A stretch of 64,000 nt of DNA from JAXLQL01 sp046331625 (GTDB taxonomy: Bacteria; Acidobacteriota; Terriglobia; Bryobacterales; Bryobacteraceae), in contig JAXLQL010000010.1 in NCBI GenBank assembly GCA_046331625.1, positions 186,001-250,000 of the forward strand, given 5' to 3'. Shown here piece by piece: positions 16,853-25,927 of this stretch. The notes beneath the pieces are model-generated. The model was not told the DNA's origin. It made no database searches and saw only the letters and a program-made list of their open reading frames with translations. The position numbers and the translations under genes are program-made. Each line of letters begins with the position of its first letter. Within the stretch, counting starts at the first letter, position 1.

Positions 16853-19222
16853 CTACGTGCGAGCCTTCAACGCCGCCAGCACCCGATCCGGCGTGATCGG
16901 CACTTGCCGGATCCGCGCCCCAGTCGCGTCGAAGATCGCATTGGCGAGAGCCGCCGCCGCGACTGTGATCGTACACTCACCCGAACCCATTGACTCGGCG
17001 TCCGGCCGGTGAATCGGTTCCGTGATGATCTCCGGAACGAACTCGCCGAACTGGAACACCGGATACGTGCGCCAGTTCGTGGAGCGGATCGCGCCGAAAT
17101 CATCCCATCTCACTTCTTCCCGCATCGCCCGAGCCAACCCCTGCAACGCGCCGCCTTCCATCTGGTTGCGCATGCCGTCGGGGTTCGAGATTGGGCCGGA
17201 GTCCTGGCTGGCGGCCATCCGCGTCACCACGTAGGTGCCGTCGGCCTGATTCACTTTCACTTCGATCACCAAGCCGCAGTACCCGTTGTTGCCTTCGTAG
17301 AGCACGCAAGCGATGCCCCTGCCGGTTACGATTCCCGTGCGAGCGTTGCCAGGCTTCGGCGAAGGCCGCGTATCCCAGCCCGCTGCCCGCGCGGCCGTGT
17401 TGAGCACGTCGATCAACCGCGGATCGCTCAAGTGGCGCAGCCGATACTGCACCGGATCGATCTTCAGACCCGCCGCGATTTCATCGATGAAGCTCTCGTT
17501 CGCGAAGGTGTTCTGCAGCCTGTTCGGCGATCGAAGCGGACCCGTAAAGAACGGCGATTGAATCGAGTGCGTGAGAATCCGCTCGCTCGTGACCGTGCCC
17601 GTTCCCCGGCACGCACCGGCCACGCAGCCGCCGCTGTATGACGAAGCCACGTTGCCGTTGTTTCCGAACGCCGTGGGCGGTGTGCCCTTGGCAGGAACCA
17701 GCACTGCCGTCGGCACGCCTGCCAGCGCTCCCGAGATCACGTTGCCGGCCGCGGCGCCGTTCGGACGGCCGCCCTTGGTCGGAGTCCATGACTCGTAGTC
17801 CCAAACGCTGATCTGGTTCTTGTTGTCGACGCCCGCTTTGAGATCGATCGTGTACGCCGGACCGTAGTTCTCGCCCGCCGCCATCTCATCGGCGCGCGTG
17901 TACTGCAACCGCACCGGCTTGCCCACCGCTTGCGAAAGGATCGTCGCATCGTAGGCAACCGTATCGGCGCCGTTGATTCCGTAACAGCCCGAGCCTTCCA
18001 TATAGATGACGCGGATGTTGTTCGCGGGAATGCCGGTGACTGTCGCGATCGAATCGCGCAGCGGATACACGCCCTGCGTAGCGGACCAAACGGTCGCCGT
18101 CGCGGCCGCGCCGCTGCCACGCACGTCAGCTACCGCGCAGGAACTGCCGATGGAACCGTGCATCTGATACGGATGCAGATAGGTGGCCGTGAAAACCTTG
18201 GATGCTTCCTTCAGCTTCTGATCGACATCGTCGGTAAGCACGGTGTAGGCATCGCGCGAAGGCTGCTTGCGGAGCCAGTCATAGAGTTCCGCTTGCTTCG
18301 GAACCGCTTCGGCGTCGGACCACTTCACCACCAGCGCATCGGCGGCTAGCTGCGCTTCGTACTGGCGATCGGCGACCACGCCCACGAAATCGTTCTTCAC
18401 CACCACCTTGGGATTGCCGGCCATTCCCTTGATCGAGTTTTCGTTGACGCTCACCACCTTCTGTCCGGTCCGTGGCGGCCGCACAACCTTGCCATGGACC
18501 ATGCCGGGTACCCGCATGTGATGCACGTATGCGTACTGCCCGGTGGCCTTGGCGGGAATGTCGAGCCGCAGAACGGACAATCCGAGTACGTTCCAATCGT
18601 TGGGATGCTTCGGCTTGGCACTCGCGTTGATGTTGAGGCTGAATTGCTTGCCCGCAATCAACTTTCCGTAGGAGACCTGCTGCGACGGATCGTTCCGCAT
18701 CATGATCACGCCGTCTTGCACCATCAGCCGGTCAGCACTCGTGTTGAACTGCTTGGCTGCCATGTCGAAGAGGGCTTCGCGGGCCGTTGCCAAAGCCTGC
18801 CGAAAGGCGCCGGGGCCAAACTGCGTCGGGTGCCCCTGGCTGCCGGAGCTGACGCCTTGGTCCGGGCACAGGAATGTATCGCACAACACCAGCTTCACGC
18901 GATCCATGGGTAGCGCGAGTTCCTCGGCAACCAGTTGGTGTTGCACCGTGCGGAACCCTTGCCCGAAGTCGCACTTGCCGGCATAGGCGGTGACCGTCTC
19001 GTCGGCGTTGATCACGAGCCACGAATCGACCCGGTTGCCAGTCACGACGCGGGCCTGATCCGTGGGCGCCTGCGCATCGGCCATGGGCAGGTTCGAACTG
19101 GCGAAACTCACCAGCAGGAATCCGCCGGCGCGCTCGAGAAAGCCCCGGCGGGAAAAGCCCTCTTGCTCGAGAGCTGCCAACGCGTCCGCCGTCATGGCGG
19201 GAGCTTGTTCGTTCGATTTCAT
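16853..19222 (-). CDS. molybdenum hydroxylase large subunit (xanthine/aldehyde oxidase family)
   Basis: 789 residues. A Tat signal (FSRRGFLERAGGFLLVSF, Arg25-Arg26) shows export of the folded, cofactor-loaded enzyme. The body has the molybdopterin-binding layout of the family, and the likely catalytic Glu lies near the end in MGSGECTI. The start at 19222 (MKSNEQAPAM) overlaps the stop of the Fe-S subunit by four bases; the longer open frame runs over that gene. With no FAD subunit, the architecture matches isoquinoline 1-oxidoreductase and periplasmic aldehyde dehydrogenases, which pass electrons to cytochromes or quinones. The substrate is unknown. Confidence 0.9.
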   Translation of the reverse strand: MKSNEQAPAMTADALAALEQEGFSRRGFLERAGGFLLVSFASSNLPMADAQAPTDQARVVTGNRVDSWLVINADETVTAYAGKCDFGQGFRTVQHQLVAEELALPMDRVKLVLCDTFLCPDQGVSSGSQGHPTQFGPGAFRQALATAREALFDMAAKQFNTSADRLMVQDGVIMMRNDPSQQVSYGKLIAGKQFSLNINASAKPKHPNDWNVLGLSVLRLDIPAKATGQYAYVHHMRVPGMVHGKVVRPPRTGQKVVSVNENSIKGMAGNPKVVVKNDFVGVVADRQYEAQLAADALVVKWSDAEAVPKQAELYDWLRKQPSRDAYTVLTDDVDQKLKEASKVFTATYLHPYQMHGSIGSSCAVADVRGSGAAATATVWSATQGVYPLRDSIATVTGIPANNIRVIYMEGSGCYGINGADTVAYDATILSQAVGKPVRLQYTRADEMAAGENYGPAYTIDLKAGVDNKNQISVWDYESWTPTKGGRPNGAAAGNVISGALAGVPTAVLVPAKGTPPTAFGNNGNVASSYSGGCVAGACRGTGTVTSERILTHSIQSPFFTGPLRSPNRLQNTFANESFIDEIAAGLKIDPVQYRLRHLSDPRLIDVLNTAARAAGWDTRPSPKPGNARTGIVTGRGIACVLYEGNNGYCGLVIEVKVNQADGTYVVTRMAASQDSGPISNPDGMRNQMEGGALQGLARAMREEVRWDDFGAIRSTNWRTYPVFQFGEFVPEIITEPIHRPDAESMGSGECTITVAAAALANAIFDATGARIRQVPITPDRVLAALKART

Positions 19223-19686
19223 GCTCGCACCCCCTTCGCGTACTTCGACAGCGCTTGCATCATCCGGAAGTGCGTGTGGCACCGGCACAACAGCCCATCG
19301 AGCGCCTTGAGAATCTGCTCGTCGGTAGCGCCGGGGTTCTTGTCGATGAACGCCTTGCCATACAGCACCGGCCCGCTCAGGCAGAATCCGCACTGCACCG
19401 CCTGCACATCGATGAACGCCTGCTGGATCGGATGCGGATTGTCCATCGTGCCCAATCCTTCGAGCGTCACGATCTTCTTGCCTACGGCTTCCGAAGCCGA
19501 CGTAGTGCAAGAACGGATCGGTTCGCCGTCTAGCAGCACGGTGCACGCGCCGCACTGAGCCAGACCGCAACCGAACTTCGGCCCGTTGAGTTTCAGGTCA
19601 TCTTGCAGGATGAACAGTAGGGGCGTATCCGGATCTGCATCGACGGATTGCGCCTTGCCGTTTACTTCGAAATCTAGTTTGGCCAT
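19219..19686 (-). CDS. molybdenum hydroxylase [2Fe-2S] small subunit
   Basis: 155 residues, the normal length. Both iron-sulfur clusters are readable: the plant-ferredoxin-like one (FGCGLAQCGACTVLLDG, then SCTTS) and the helical one (QCGFCLSG, then LCRCHTHFR). It passes electrons from the molybdenum site of the large subunit to an external acceptor. It has no signal peptide, so it is expected to cross the membrane together with the Tat-tagged large subunit. Translation is coupled to the large subunit by an ATGA overlap. Confidence 0.93.
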   Translation of the reverse strand: MAKLDFEVNGKAQSVDADPDTPLLFILQDDLKLNGPKFGCGLAQCGACTVLLDGEPIRSCTTSASEAVGKKIVTLEGLGTMDNPHPIQQAFIDVQAVQCGFCLSGPVLYGKAFIDKNPGATDEQILKALDGLLCRCHTHFRMMQALSKYAKGVRA

Positions 19687-20022
19687 GAGGCTACCGGGCC
19701 TCCTTCATGTATGAATGTGGGAATCCAAGAGAGGCGACTCCCCGAAGCCCCCCTATCATAATCCTGAGGCGCGCTTCGAGCAAGCGTCGTTACATTCCGA
19801 ACGCAATCGGCAGAATTTGTTTAACAAATGTTACGGCTTTCGCCGGGAATGATGCATTCGCGTACACCATAGCCGCTGGGTCTCGGTCTCTGGCATCGGG
19901 CGAGGCCCGGCGTGAGCTGAGCCGCCTCGGCCCGGACAATCCGGACGAGCCACTGCTTCTGTACTGGGGCGCCGCGGCAGCGCTGCCCGCTTTCAGTTGG
20001 CGAAAATCGGCCCATTTGCGGC
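19687..20022. promoter_or_regulatory. divergent control region between Mo-hydroxylase and DAB genes
   Basis: A 336-base gap without a convincing gene, separating two divergent operons. It is A/T-richer than its surroundings around 19810-19850. It contains the perfect inverted repeat ATTTGTTTAACAAAT (19815-19829), a good candidate operator. I see no clear riboswitch. Confidence 0.5.
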
Positions 20023-22878
20023 ATGATGGAACTGGTGCACTCTCACACCGAGCCGGGTTCCGAGGGTGCGAAACCCGGCAAACGGCTCTCTGACATCGTC
20101 AGTCATCTCGCCCACCTGCTTCCCGCGCAGGGTCCCATCGGTGTGTTCGTTCACCACAACACCCTGCACGCGTTCCAGCATTTGCCCTTCGAAGAAGCCG
20201 TGGCGCAGGCCGGCCGCATATACGGCGCCGAGCCTTACATGAGCGAGGAAGCCTACCGCCAGTCACTGCGCGAGGGCCGCATTCGCCCAGAGGATCTCGA
20301 AACCGTGCTCGCCCGCGAACCCGATGCGCCCACGGGAATCGAAGGCCTTGGCCGGCGCCGCCTGCGAAGCCGGATCCTCGAAAACGGAGCCGTTGGCCGA
20401 ACGGATGAGCGCAACCTCTCGTGGCTGCTCGACGATGGCGTGATCGATCCCTCGCTTTACCAGGCCTTCCGCGAGCGCCTCGGCCAGCTCGCCGCTCCCG
20501 AACCCACGCCCGCCGCGCGGCCCCGCGATGGCATCTCCGCGCTGCACGACGTGGATATCGATGACGCCGTGAACCCGCTCCTGATCCGTCTCTGCGGCGC
20601 ATTTCTCGATCAGGGCGTCGCCTACTGGACCATGCCGCACCGCGACTTGGGCTTCTACGCCTCGTCGCGCACGGTGCTCCTGCAGCGCGGCTTCGTCATG
20701 CCCGATGCGCTGGTGGGGCTGCGCGAATTACTGGTTGCGCTCGACTCTGACGCTGCCACGGCGGTGCTCGGCCTGCTCTCGAGGCTGGGAGTCCCGGAGG
20801 CCGAGTGGGAACGGATCCTCGAGGCGGAACTGCTCGCGCTTCCCGGTTGGGCCGGAATGATCCGCATGCTCGAGAATCAGCCGCACCTGGCGCCGCATGA
20901 ACGGCTGCGCTGCTCGCTCACTGACTTTCTCGCCGTGCGCCTGGCGCTCACTACAAAAGCCGTGGAAAATGTCTGCGGCACCGCGGACGCCTGGCGCGCA
21001 TCCGTGCCCACGGCGGTTGATGAAGCAGCTATGGAAGCAGCGCAACTGGCCGCAGCCGCCTCCGCGCTTGCCTTGCCGGCAGCCTCGGTGCGCGCCATGG
21101 ACCAGCCGCGATTCGAATGCTTCCGCGCCGAGATCGCCGCCTTCCATTCGCTCGAGCGCCGCCGCGTTTTCCACCTGGCCTACGAGCATCGCCACGAACG
21201 CCAGATCCTGATTCCGCTGGCCCGTCATCGACGCGAACTCGGACCCATCGGCGCCGCATCGCGTGCGGCGGCGCAGGTCTTCTTTTGCATCGACGAGCGC
21301 GAGGAATCGATCCGCCGCCACCTCGAGGAACTCGACCCCGAAATCGAAACTTTTGGCGCGGCCGGATTCTTCGGCGTGGCGATGAACTACCACGGCATCG
21401 ATGACGCGCGCGGCGTAGCGCTGTGCCCCATCGTCGTCAACCCGCGCCACAAGGTAGTGGAACGGCCCGTGGAAGCCGATCGCCAGGTGCTCGAAGCGCG
21501 CAAAAACTGGCGCCGGCTCTGGGCGAGCGTGGCATGGAACTCGTGGGTCTCGAGCCGCACTCTGTTCCGGGGATGGCTCAGCACCACCGTACTCGGCGTC
21601 TTTTCGCTGTTCCCCATGGCAGCCAAGCTTCTCGCTCCGCGCCGGTTCGCGAAGCTCTCCGAGTGGCTCAACGCCAACTTCCTCCCCGAGCCGCGAACCG
21701 AGTTGACCTACATGCGGCCGGGCGAAGCGGGACATCAGGCCACCGGCGAATTGACGGCTGGCTTCTCCACGGCGGAAAAGGCCGAGTGCGTGGCAAGCGT
21801 CCTCGGACCCGCGGGACTGCGCCGTGGCATGGCGCGGCTGGTGCTGGTGCTCGGCCACGGATCGACGAGTCTGAACAACCCGCATGAGTCGGCCTACGAT
21901 TGTGGCGCTTGCGGCGGCCGGCGAGGTGGACCCAACGCGCGGCTGTTCGCCGATATCGCCAATCACCCGGATGTTCGCCAAGGCCTGCGCAACCGCGGCA
22001 TTCTGATTCCGGAAGACACGTGGTTCATCGGCGGGTATCACGACACCTGCACCGATGCGATCGAGTTCTTCGACGTAGATCGCATGCCGCCCGAATTCGA
22101 GCTAGATCTGGCCCATGCGCGGAGCTCTCTCGAGCGGGCTCGCGCCGCCAGTGCGCATGAGCGCACACGCCGTTTCGAGGCAGCGCCATGGGGCAGCGGC
22201 GCGATCGATGCCCTGCAACATGTCGAAGAGCGCGCCACTCACCTTGCCGAGCCCAGGCCCGAGTACGGACACGGCAGCAACGCCGTTTGCATCGTTGGCC
22301 GGCGCGCCATCACGCGCGGCCTCTTCCTCGATCGCCGATCGTTTCTCGTCTCCTATGACGCTACTGTCGACCCGGAAGGCGAGAACCTCGGCCGCCTGCT
22401 CGCAGCCGTCATCCCGGTGTGCGCGGGCATCAATCTCGAATACTACTTCTCGTTCGTCGACAACGAATACTATGGCTGCGGTACCAAGCTACCGCACAAC
22501 ATCACTGGCCTGATCGGCGTGATGAACGGCTACGAGAGCGACCTGCGAACCGGGCTCGCCTGGCAAACCGTGGAGATCCACGAACCGGTGCGGCTTCTGT
22601 TCGCCGTCGAGGCCGAGCCCGAACGGCTGATGAGCGCCGTGCGCGGAAATCCTCAGGTGGCTGAAGTTGTCGAGAACCGTTGGATCCGGCTCGTATCGAT
22701 CGATCCGCAGAGCGGACAAGTGCGAGTATGCCGCGGCGGCGCGTGGGAAGTAACCGAAGGCGAAGCCGCCTTTGACGACGAACTCTACTACCGGGCCGCG
22801 AGTTCCGCCGATTGGTACGCCCGCAAGCGCGGCCACCTGCCCATTGCTCGGATCGGTGCATGGGCGGTGAACCGCTGA
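20023..22878 (+). CDS. dabA: DabA-type inorganic carbon transporter/hydratase subunit (DUF2309)
   Basis: 951 residues. DabA is a peripheral, carbonic-anhydrase-like protein that, with an ion-conducting DabB partner, takes up CO2 and traps it as bicarbonate. The zinc site described for DabA is present: Cys422 and Asp424 (FFCIDERE), His612 (GHGSTSLNNPHESA) and Cys627 (DCGACGG); the Cys-x-Asp pair and the 15-residue His-to-Cys spacing match the family. Two Met codons stand in tandem at 20023 and 20026. The stop overlaps the next start (TGATG), so dabB is coupled. In a heterotroph this module probably supplies bicarbonate for carboxylases; that is inference. Confidence 0.93.
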   Translation: MMELVHSHTEPGSEGAKPGKRLSDIVSHLAHLLPAQGPIGVFVHHNTLHAFQHLPFEEAVAQAGRIYGAEPYMSEEAYRQSLREGRIRPEDLETVLAREPDAPTGIEGLGRRRLRSRILENGAVGRTDERNLSWLLDDGVIDPSLYQAFRERLGQLAAPEPTPAARPRDGISALHDVDIDDAVNPLLIRLCGAFLDQGVAYWTMPHRDLGFYASSRTVLLQRGFVMPDALVGLRELLVALDSDAATAVLGLLSRLGVPEAEWERILEAELLALPGWAGMIRMLENQPHLAPHERLRCSLTDFLAVRLALTTKAVENVCGTADAWRASVPTAVDEAAMEAAQLAAAASALALPAASVRAMDQPRFECFRAEIAAFHSLERRRVFHLAYEHRHERQILIPLARHRRELGPIGAASRAAAQVFFCIDEREESIRRHLEELDPEIETFGAAGFFGVAMNYHGIDDARGVALCPIVVNPRHKVVERPVEADRQVLEARKNWRRLWASVAWNSWVSSRTLFRGWLSTTVLGVFSLFPMAAKLLAPRRFAKLSEWLNANFLPEPRTELTYMRPGEAGHQATGELTAGFSTAEKAECVASVLGPAGLRRGMARLVLVLGHGSTSLNNPHESAYDCGACGGRRGGPNARLFADIANHPDVRQGLRNRGILIPEDTWFIGGYHDTCTDAIEFFDVDRMPPEFELDLAHARSSLERARAASAHERTRRFEAAPWGSGAIDALQHVEERATHLAEPRPEYGHGSNAVCIVGRRAITRGLFLDRRSFLVSYDATVDPEGENLGRLLAAVIPVCAGINLEYYFSFVDNEYYGCGTKLPHNITGLIGVMNGYESDLRTGLAWQTVEIHEPVRLLFAVEAEPERLMSAVRGNPQVAEVVENRWIRLVSIDPQSGQVRVCRGGAWEVTEGEAAFDDELYYRAASSADWYARKRGHLPIARIGAWAVNR

Positions 22879-24221
22879 TGCATCTTCCCCTCGCGCCGGA
22901 CTTGCTCACCGCCATCGTAGCTGCGCCGGGAATCCTCTTCCTCGCACTGTCCGCCTGCTGGCTCCTCGGCCAGGAGATCCGCGAAACCATCGTCGCCCGG
23001 TTTACCGCCCTTGTGTTCGGCGCGATGGCTGCCGGAATGGCGCTTTTGTATCTCGCGATTCGCACCAACGGCAACTACGCCGTAACGGTGCGGCTGGGAG
23101 ACTGGTTCGTCAGCGGCGATTATAGATTTCCGCTCGTCCTCTTCCTCGACCGGCTCTCGTTTCCGCTCGTCACGCTCACCGTCATTCTCTGCGGCTTGGT
23201 GGGGAGCTTCTCGGTCCGCTACCTGCATCGCGACCGCGGTTTCGTCCGCTTCTTCCTGCTGCTCTATCTGTTCGCATTCGGCTCCCTCGTGGTCTTCACG
23301 GCGGGATCGTTTGACCTACTCATTGGCGGATGGGAATTGGTGGGCATCAGCTCCGTATTGCTGGTGGCGTTCTTTCAAGAGCGCCGCGAGCCCGTGCGTA
23401 ACGCCCTGCGCGTGTTCGGCTACTACCGCGTGGCCGATCTCGGTCTCGTCTTCGGCGTCTTCGTACTCCACCACGCGCTGCGCTCCACTTCTTCGTCGGC
23501 GCTCTTCCATGGCGAGTGGCCCGCGCAAACCGCCAGCCTCGATGCGTCCACTGCCACGGTGCTCGGACTCTCGCTGTTGTTCGCCGCTGCGGGCAAGAGC
23601 GCGCAGATCCCTTTCTGCGGATGGCTGCCGCGAGCGATGGAAGGTCCCACGCCATCGAGTGCGATCTTCTATGGCGCCATCTCGGTGCACATGGGTGCGT
23701 ACCTGCTGCTGCGCTCGGAGCCACTCCTGGTCACCTCGTCTGTCGCCGGCGGAGCCACCGTCGCCGTGGGCTTGCTCACTGCGCTGGTGGGAACGCTCAG
23801 TCACCGCACGGCCACCGACGCCAAGACGTCGCTGGCCCTCGCGTCGATGACGCAAGTGGGAATCATCTTCGTCGAGATCGGGCTCGGATTTTCCTGGCTC
23901 GCCACGGCGCACATGGTGGGTCATGCCACGGTGCGGACCATGCAGTTCCTACGCGCGCCTTCCATGCTCCACGACTATCGCCGCATGCACGCCGCCTCCG
24001 GAGGCCAACTGAGCGAAACCGGAAAGCATCTCGAAGAGTGGCTGCCCGCGCCGGTGCAGCTCTGGCTCTACCGGTTCGGCCTCGAACGGGGATCATTCGA
24101 CGTCATCGTGGACCGCTTCGTCTCCGCACCCCTCGTGCGTCTCTCACGCCTGCTCGCCCGGTTCGATCCCGCGCGCGACGCCCGGCGTCCGATTCCCGCG
24201 CCACGGAGGATCGATGCCTGA
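22878..24221 (+). CDS. dabB: DabB-type proton-conducting membrane subunit (NuoL/MrpA family)
   Basis: 447 residues with about 12 hydrophobic segments. Family marks are Glu in LLIGGWELVGISS, Lys in LLFAAAGKSAQIPFCGWLP and the following GPTPSSAIFYGAISVHMGAYLL, which line the ion path in NuoL-like proteins. The start at 22878 overlaps the dabA stop by one base; the upstream open frame is inside dabA. It should energise DabA with a proton or sodium gradient. The last 18 codons (FDPARDARRPIPAPRRIDA region) reappear, diverged, 127 bases downstream; see the junction duplication. Confidence 0.92.
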   Translation: MHLPLAPDLLTAIVAAPGILFLALSACWLLGQEIRETIVARFTALVFGAMAAGMALLYLAIRTNGNYAVTVRLGDWFVSGDYRFPLVLFLDRLSFPLVTLTVILCGLVGSFSVRYLHRDRGFVRFFLLLYLFAFGSLVVFTAGSFDLLIGGWELVGISSVLLVAFFQERREPVRNALRVFGYYRVADLGLVFGVFVLHHALRSTSSSALFHGEWPAQTASLDASTATVLGLSLLFAAAGKSAQIPFCGWLPRAMEGPTPSSAIFYGAISVHMGAYLLLRSEPLLVTSSVAGGATVAVGLLTALVGTLSHRTATDAKTSLALASMTQVGIIFVEIGLGFSWLATAHMVGHATVRTMQFLRAPSMLHDYRRMHAASGGQLSETGKHLEEWLPAPVQLWLYRFGLERGSFDVIVDRFVSAPLVRLSRLLARFDPARDARRPIPAPRRIDA

Positions 24222-24350
24222 TCTGACCTTTTCCTGCGCTGTCCTCGCCGACCGGAACGGCCTCGAACATGGATCGCCCTGCGTCCGTTTCGATCCCGTT
24301 CGCCGAGGTCCGCGCTCGATGCCTCATCCCCGGAGGATCGATGCCTGATC
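24204..24350 (+). repeat. duplicated gene junction upstream of second antiporter gene
   Basis: The 20-base sequence CGGAGGATCGATGCCTGATC occurs exactly twice, at 24204-24223 and 24331-24350. Each copy holds the end of a dabB-like frame (PRRIDA then stop) and the start MPD of the next gene. Between them a 44-codon frame (24214-24348) starts MPDLTFSCAVLA and ends in a diverged copy of the DabB tail (FDPVRRGPRSMPHPRRIDA). The first MPD start is therefore a stub. A matching duplication flanks the 3' side of the gene. Confidence 0.85.
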
Positions 24351-25714
24351 CGGTCCAGAACTTCTTCGCGCGCAACCTATTCCTCCGCGACCTCCTCGCC
24401 TGGGCCGCCGTCCTCGTTCCGCTTCTCGCTGCGTGGGCCGTTCGCCGTGCCCGGCGCGCCCGCTGGACAGCCTTCGCCGGCGCCTCCATCTCCTTCGCGT
24501 GTGCGCTGCTGATGCACTCGGGCACTGCGCCCATCCCTGGCATCTTCGGCGTCGACGCGCTCGGCTGGTTGCCGATGGTGCTGTTCGCCGCGCTCACCAT
24601 GCTCACTATCGTGGCCGCGCCGGTACGCGACGCGTCGCCCAAAGCGCTTGCCGGAATGCTAGTCATCCTTGCCGGCACCAGCACCGTTTACTCGGCTGGC
24701 CATCTGGCCGTATGTGCGCTGGGTCACGCCGCAACGTTGCTGCCGTTCCTGGCTGGCTGGTTCGAAGAAGACGTTCCGAGGCCAGCCAAGGCCGTGATGT
24801 TGACAGGCCTCGGGAGCGTTGCCGCCGCAGCCGCTCTCGTCGAACTCGGCGGGCCGCCGCAAGCCGCCTTCGCTCTGCTCATGTTGGCCGTGCTCACATC
24901 GAAGGGCGCACTGCCTTTTCACTTCTGGATCCCAGCCGCATTCGAGCAGGGCCCGCTGCTGCCGCTCAGTCTGCTCGCCAACGGTCACATCGGAGCCTTG
25001 TTCGTCGCGCGCTTCGGTGTTGCATTGTTCCCCGAACAGTCGAAAGTGGCGCTCACGGCAGTCAGTGCGGTAGCGCTCGTCACGGCGCTGGCCACGGCGC
25101 TGCTGGCAGTTTCGGAACGCTCACCGCGCCGAATACTCGCGCTGCTCTCGGTGAGCCAGGCTTCGTTCATTCTGGCCGGCCTTGAAAGCGAAAGCCCCGA
25201 AGGAATCACCGGAGCGGCCGTGCACTGGCTCGTGGTGGCTACAGCGGTGATGGGTCTGGCGATCGTCTACCGCTTGGTGGAAGTCCGATGCCCATCCGTG
25301 GCGTGGCCCGAGGGCTATCTCGGCCTTGCTGGCCGCATGCCCCGCTTGGCCGCCTTCTTCGCCGTCTGCGGACTCACGTTGGTGGGGCTCCCCGGCACGC
25401 TCGGCTTCGTCGCCGAAGACCTGCTGTTCCACGGCGCCATCGAGTCCCATGCCAAGCTGGGTCTCGCTCTGCCTCTGGCCACCGCGATCAACGCGATCAC
25501 CTTCCTGCGCTTGTTCGCCACCATCTTTCTCGGGCAACGCGTGGCGTCTCTGCCTCACCTGCCCGATGCCCGCCGCCGCGAGCGATGGGCCTTGAGCGTG
25601 TGCGTCGCGCTGCTCGTCTTGGGCGGACTGTTTCCGCAAGTGGCGGTCTCGGCCCGGCGAGGAGTGAGCAAGGCCATCGCCGGAGCCGCGAGTGGAGAGG
25701 ACGCGTCACGCTAA
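24341..25714 (+). CDS. second proton-conducting antiporter-like subunit of DAB operon (NuoM/MrpD family)
   Basis: 457 residues starting MPDPVQNFFARNLFLRDLLAW, with GGAGG five bases before the ATG. About 12 hydrophobic segments; the conserved helix SKGALPFHFWIPAAFEQGPLLPLSLLANGHIGALF, with its Lys and the Pro-containing turn, is that of NuoL/M/N and Mrp subunits. The usual membrane Glu of TM5 is not evident; CALGHAATLLPFLAGW stands in that area. It is a third gene in what is usually a two-gene DAB module, and probably extends or modifies the ion path. Both ends carry duplicated flanks, suggesting the gene was replaced by a homologue. Confidence 0.88.
   Translation: MPDPVQNFFARNLFLRDLLAWAAVLVPLLAAWAVRRARRARWTAFAGASISFACALLMHSGTAPIPGIFGVDALGWLPMVLFAALTMLTIVAAPVRDASPKALAGMLVILAGTSTVYSAGHLAVCALGHAATLLPFLAGWFEEDVPRPAKAVMLTGLGSVAAAAALVELGGPPQAAFALLMLAVLTSKGALPFHFWIPAAFEQGPLLPLSLLANGHIGALFVARFGVALFPEQSKVALTAVSAVALVTALATALLAVSERSPRRILALLSVSQASFILAGLESESPEGITGAAVHWLVVATAVMGLAIVYRLVEVRCPSVAWPEGYLGLAGRMPRLAAFFAVCGLTLVGLPGTLGFVAEDLLFHGAIESHAKLGLALPLATAINAITFLRLFATIFLGQRVASLPHLPDARRRERWALSVCVALLVLGGLFPQVAVSARRGVSKAIAGAASGEDASR
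25646..25714 (+). repeat. copy 1 of duplicated 3' end (23 codons) of second antiporter gene
   Basis: The in-frame end of the antiporter gene, residues VSARRGVSKAIAG to DASR and a TAA stop. It recurs at 25831-25899 with exactly the same protein sequence but five synonymous codon changes and a TGA stop. Both copies are followed by the shared string CCGGCAAAGGTTG (25717-25729 and 25902-25914). Confidence 0.9.
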
Positions 25715-25736
25715 CACCGGCAAAGGTTGCCTAACG

Positions 25737-25825
25737 CTGCGAACGCCCACGCTTGCCCGCCGCGCGTTCCCTCTCTCGTGCATTTCTCTGCTGGCTTCGC
25801 TGGCCGGCGTCGAGATAGGCGAGCG
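25737..25825 (+). pseudogene. remnant of the 5' end of a PQQ dehydrogenase gene
   Basis: One frame reads RTPTLARRAFPLSCISLL followed by ASLAGVEIGER. This aligns with the start of the intact PQQ protein downstream (NASTLDRRSFLLASSSLL then ASPAAADTGDW), both being Tat-like signal peptides. The remnant is followed directly by the second copy of the antiporter tail, so it is a broken, diverged duplicate and not expressed as an enzyme. Confidence 0.75.
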
Positions 25826-25830
25826 TGCGC

Positions 25831-25899
25831 GTCTCGGCCCGGCGCGGAGTGAGCAAGGCCATCGCCGGAGCCGCGAGCGGAGAAGACGCCTCGCGCTGA
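25831..25899 (+). pseudogene. copy 2 of antiporter-gene 3' end, orphaned tail
   Basis: 23 codons encoding the same 22 residues as the real end of the antiporter gene, then TGA. The upstream part of that gene is missing here. All five differing sense codons are synonymous (CGA/CGC, AGT/AGC, GAG/GAA, GCG/GCC, TCA/TCG), so the two copies diverged while each was still part of a selected gene. Confidence 0.85.
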
Positions 25900-25927
25900 G
25901 TCCGGCAAAGGTTGATATCCTGACCGC

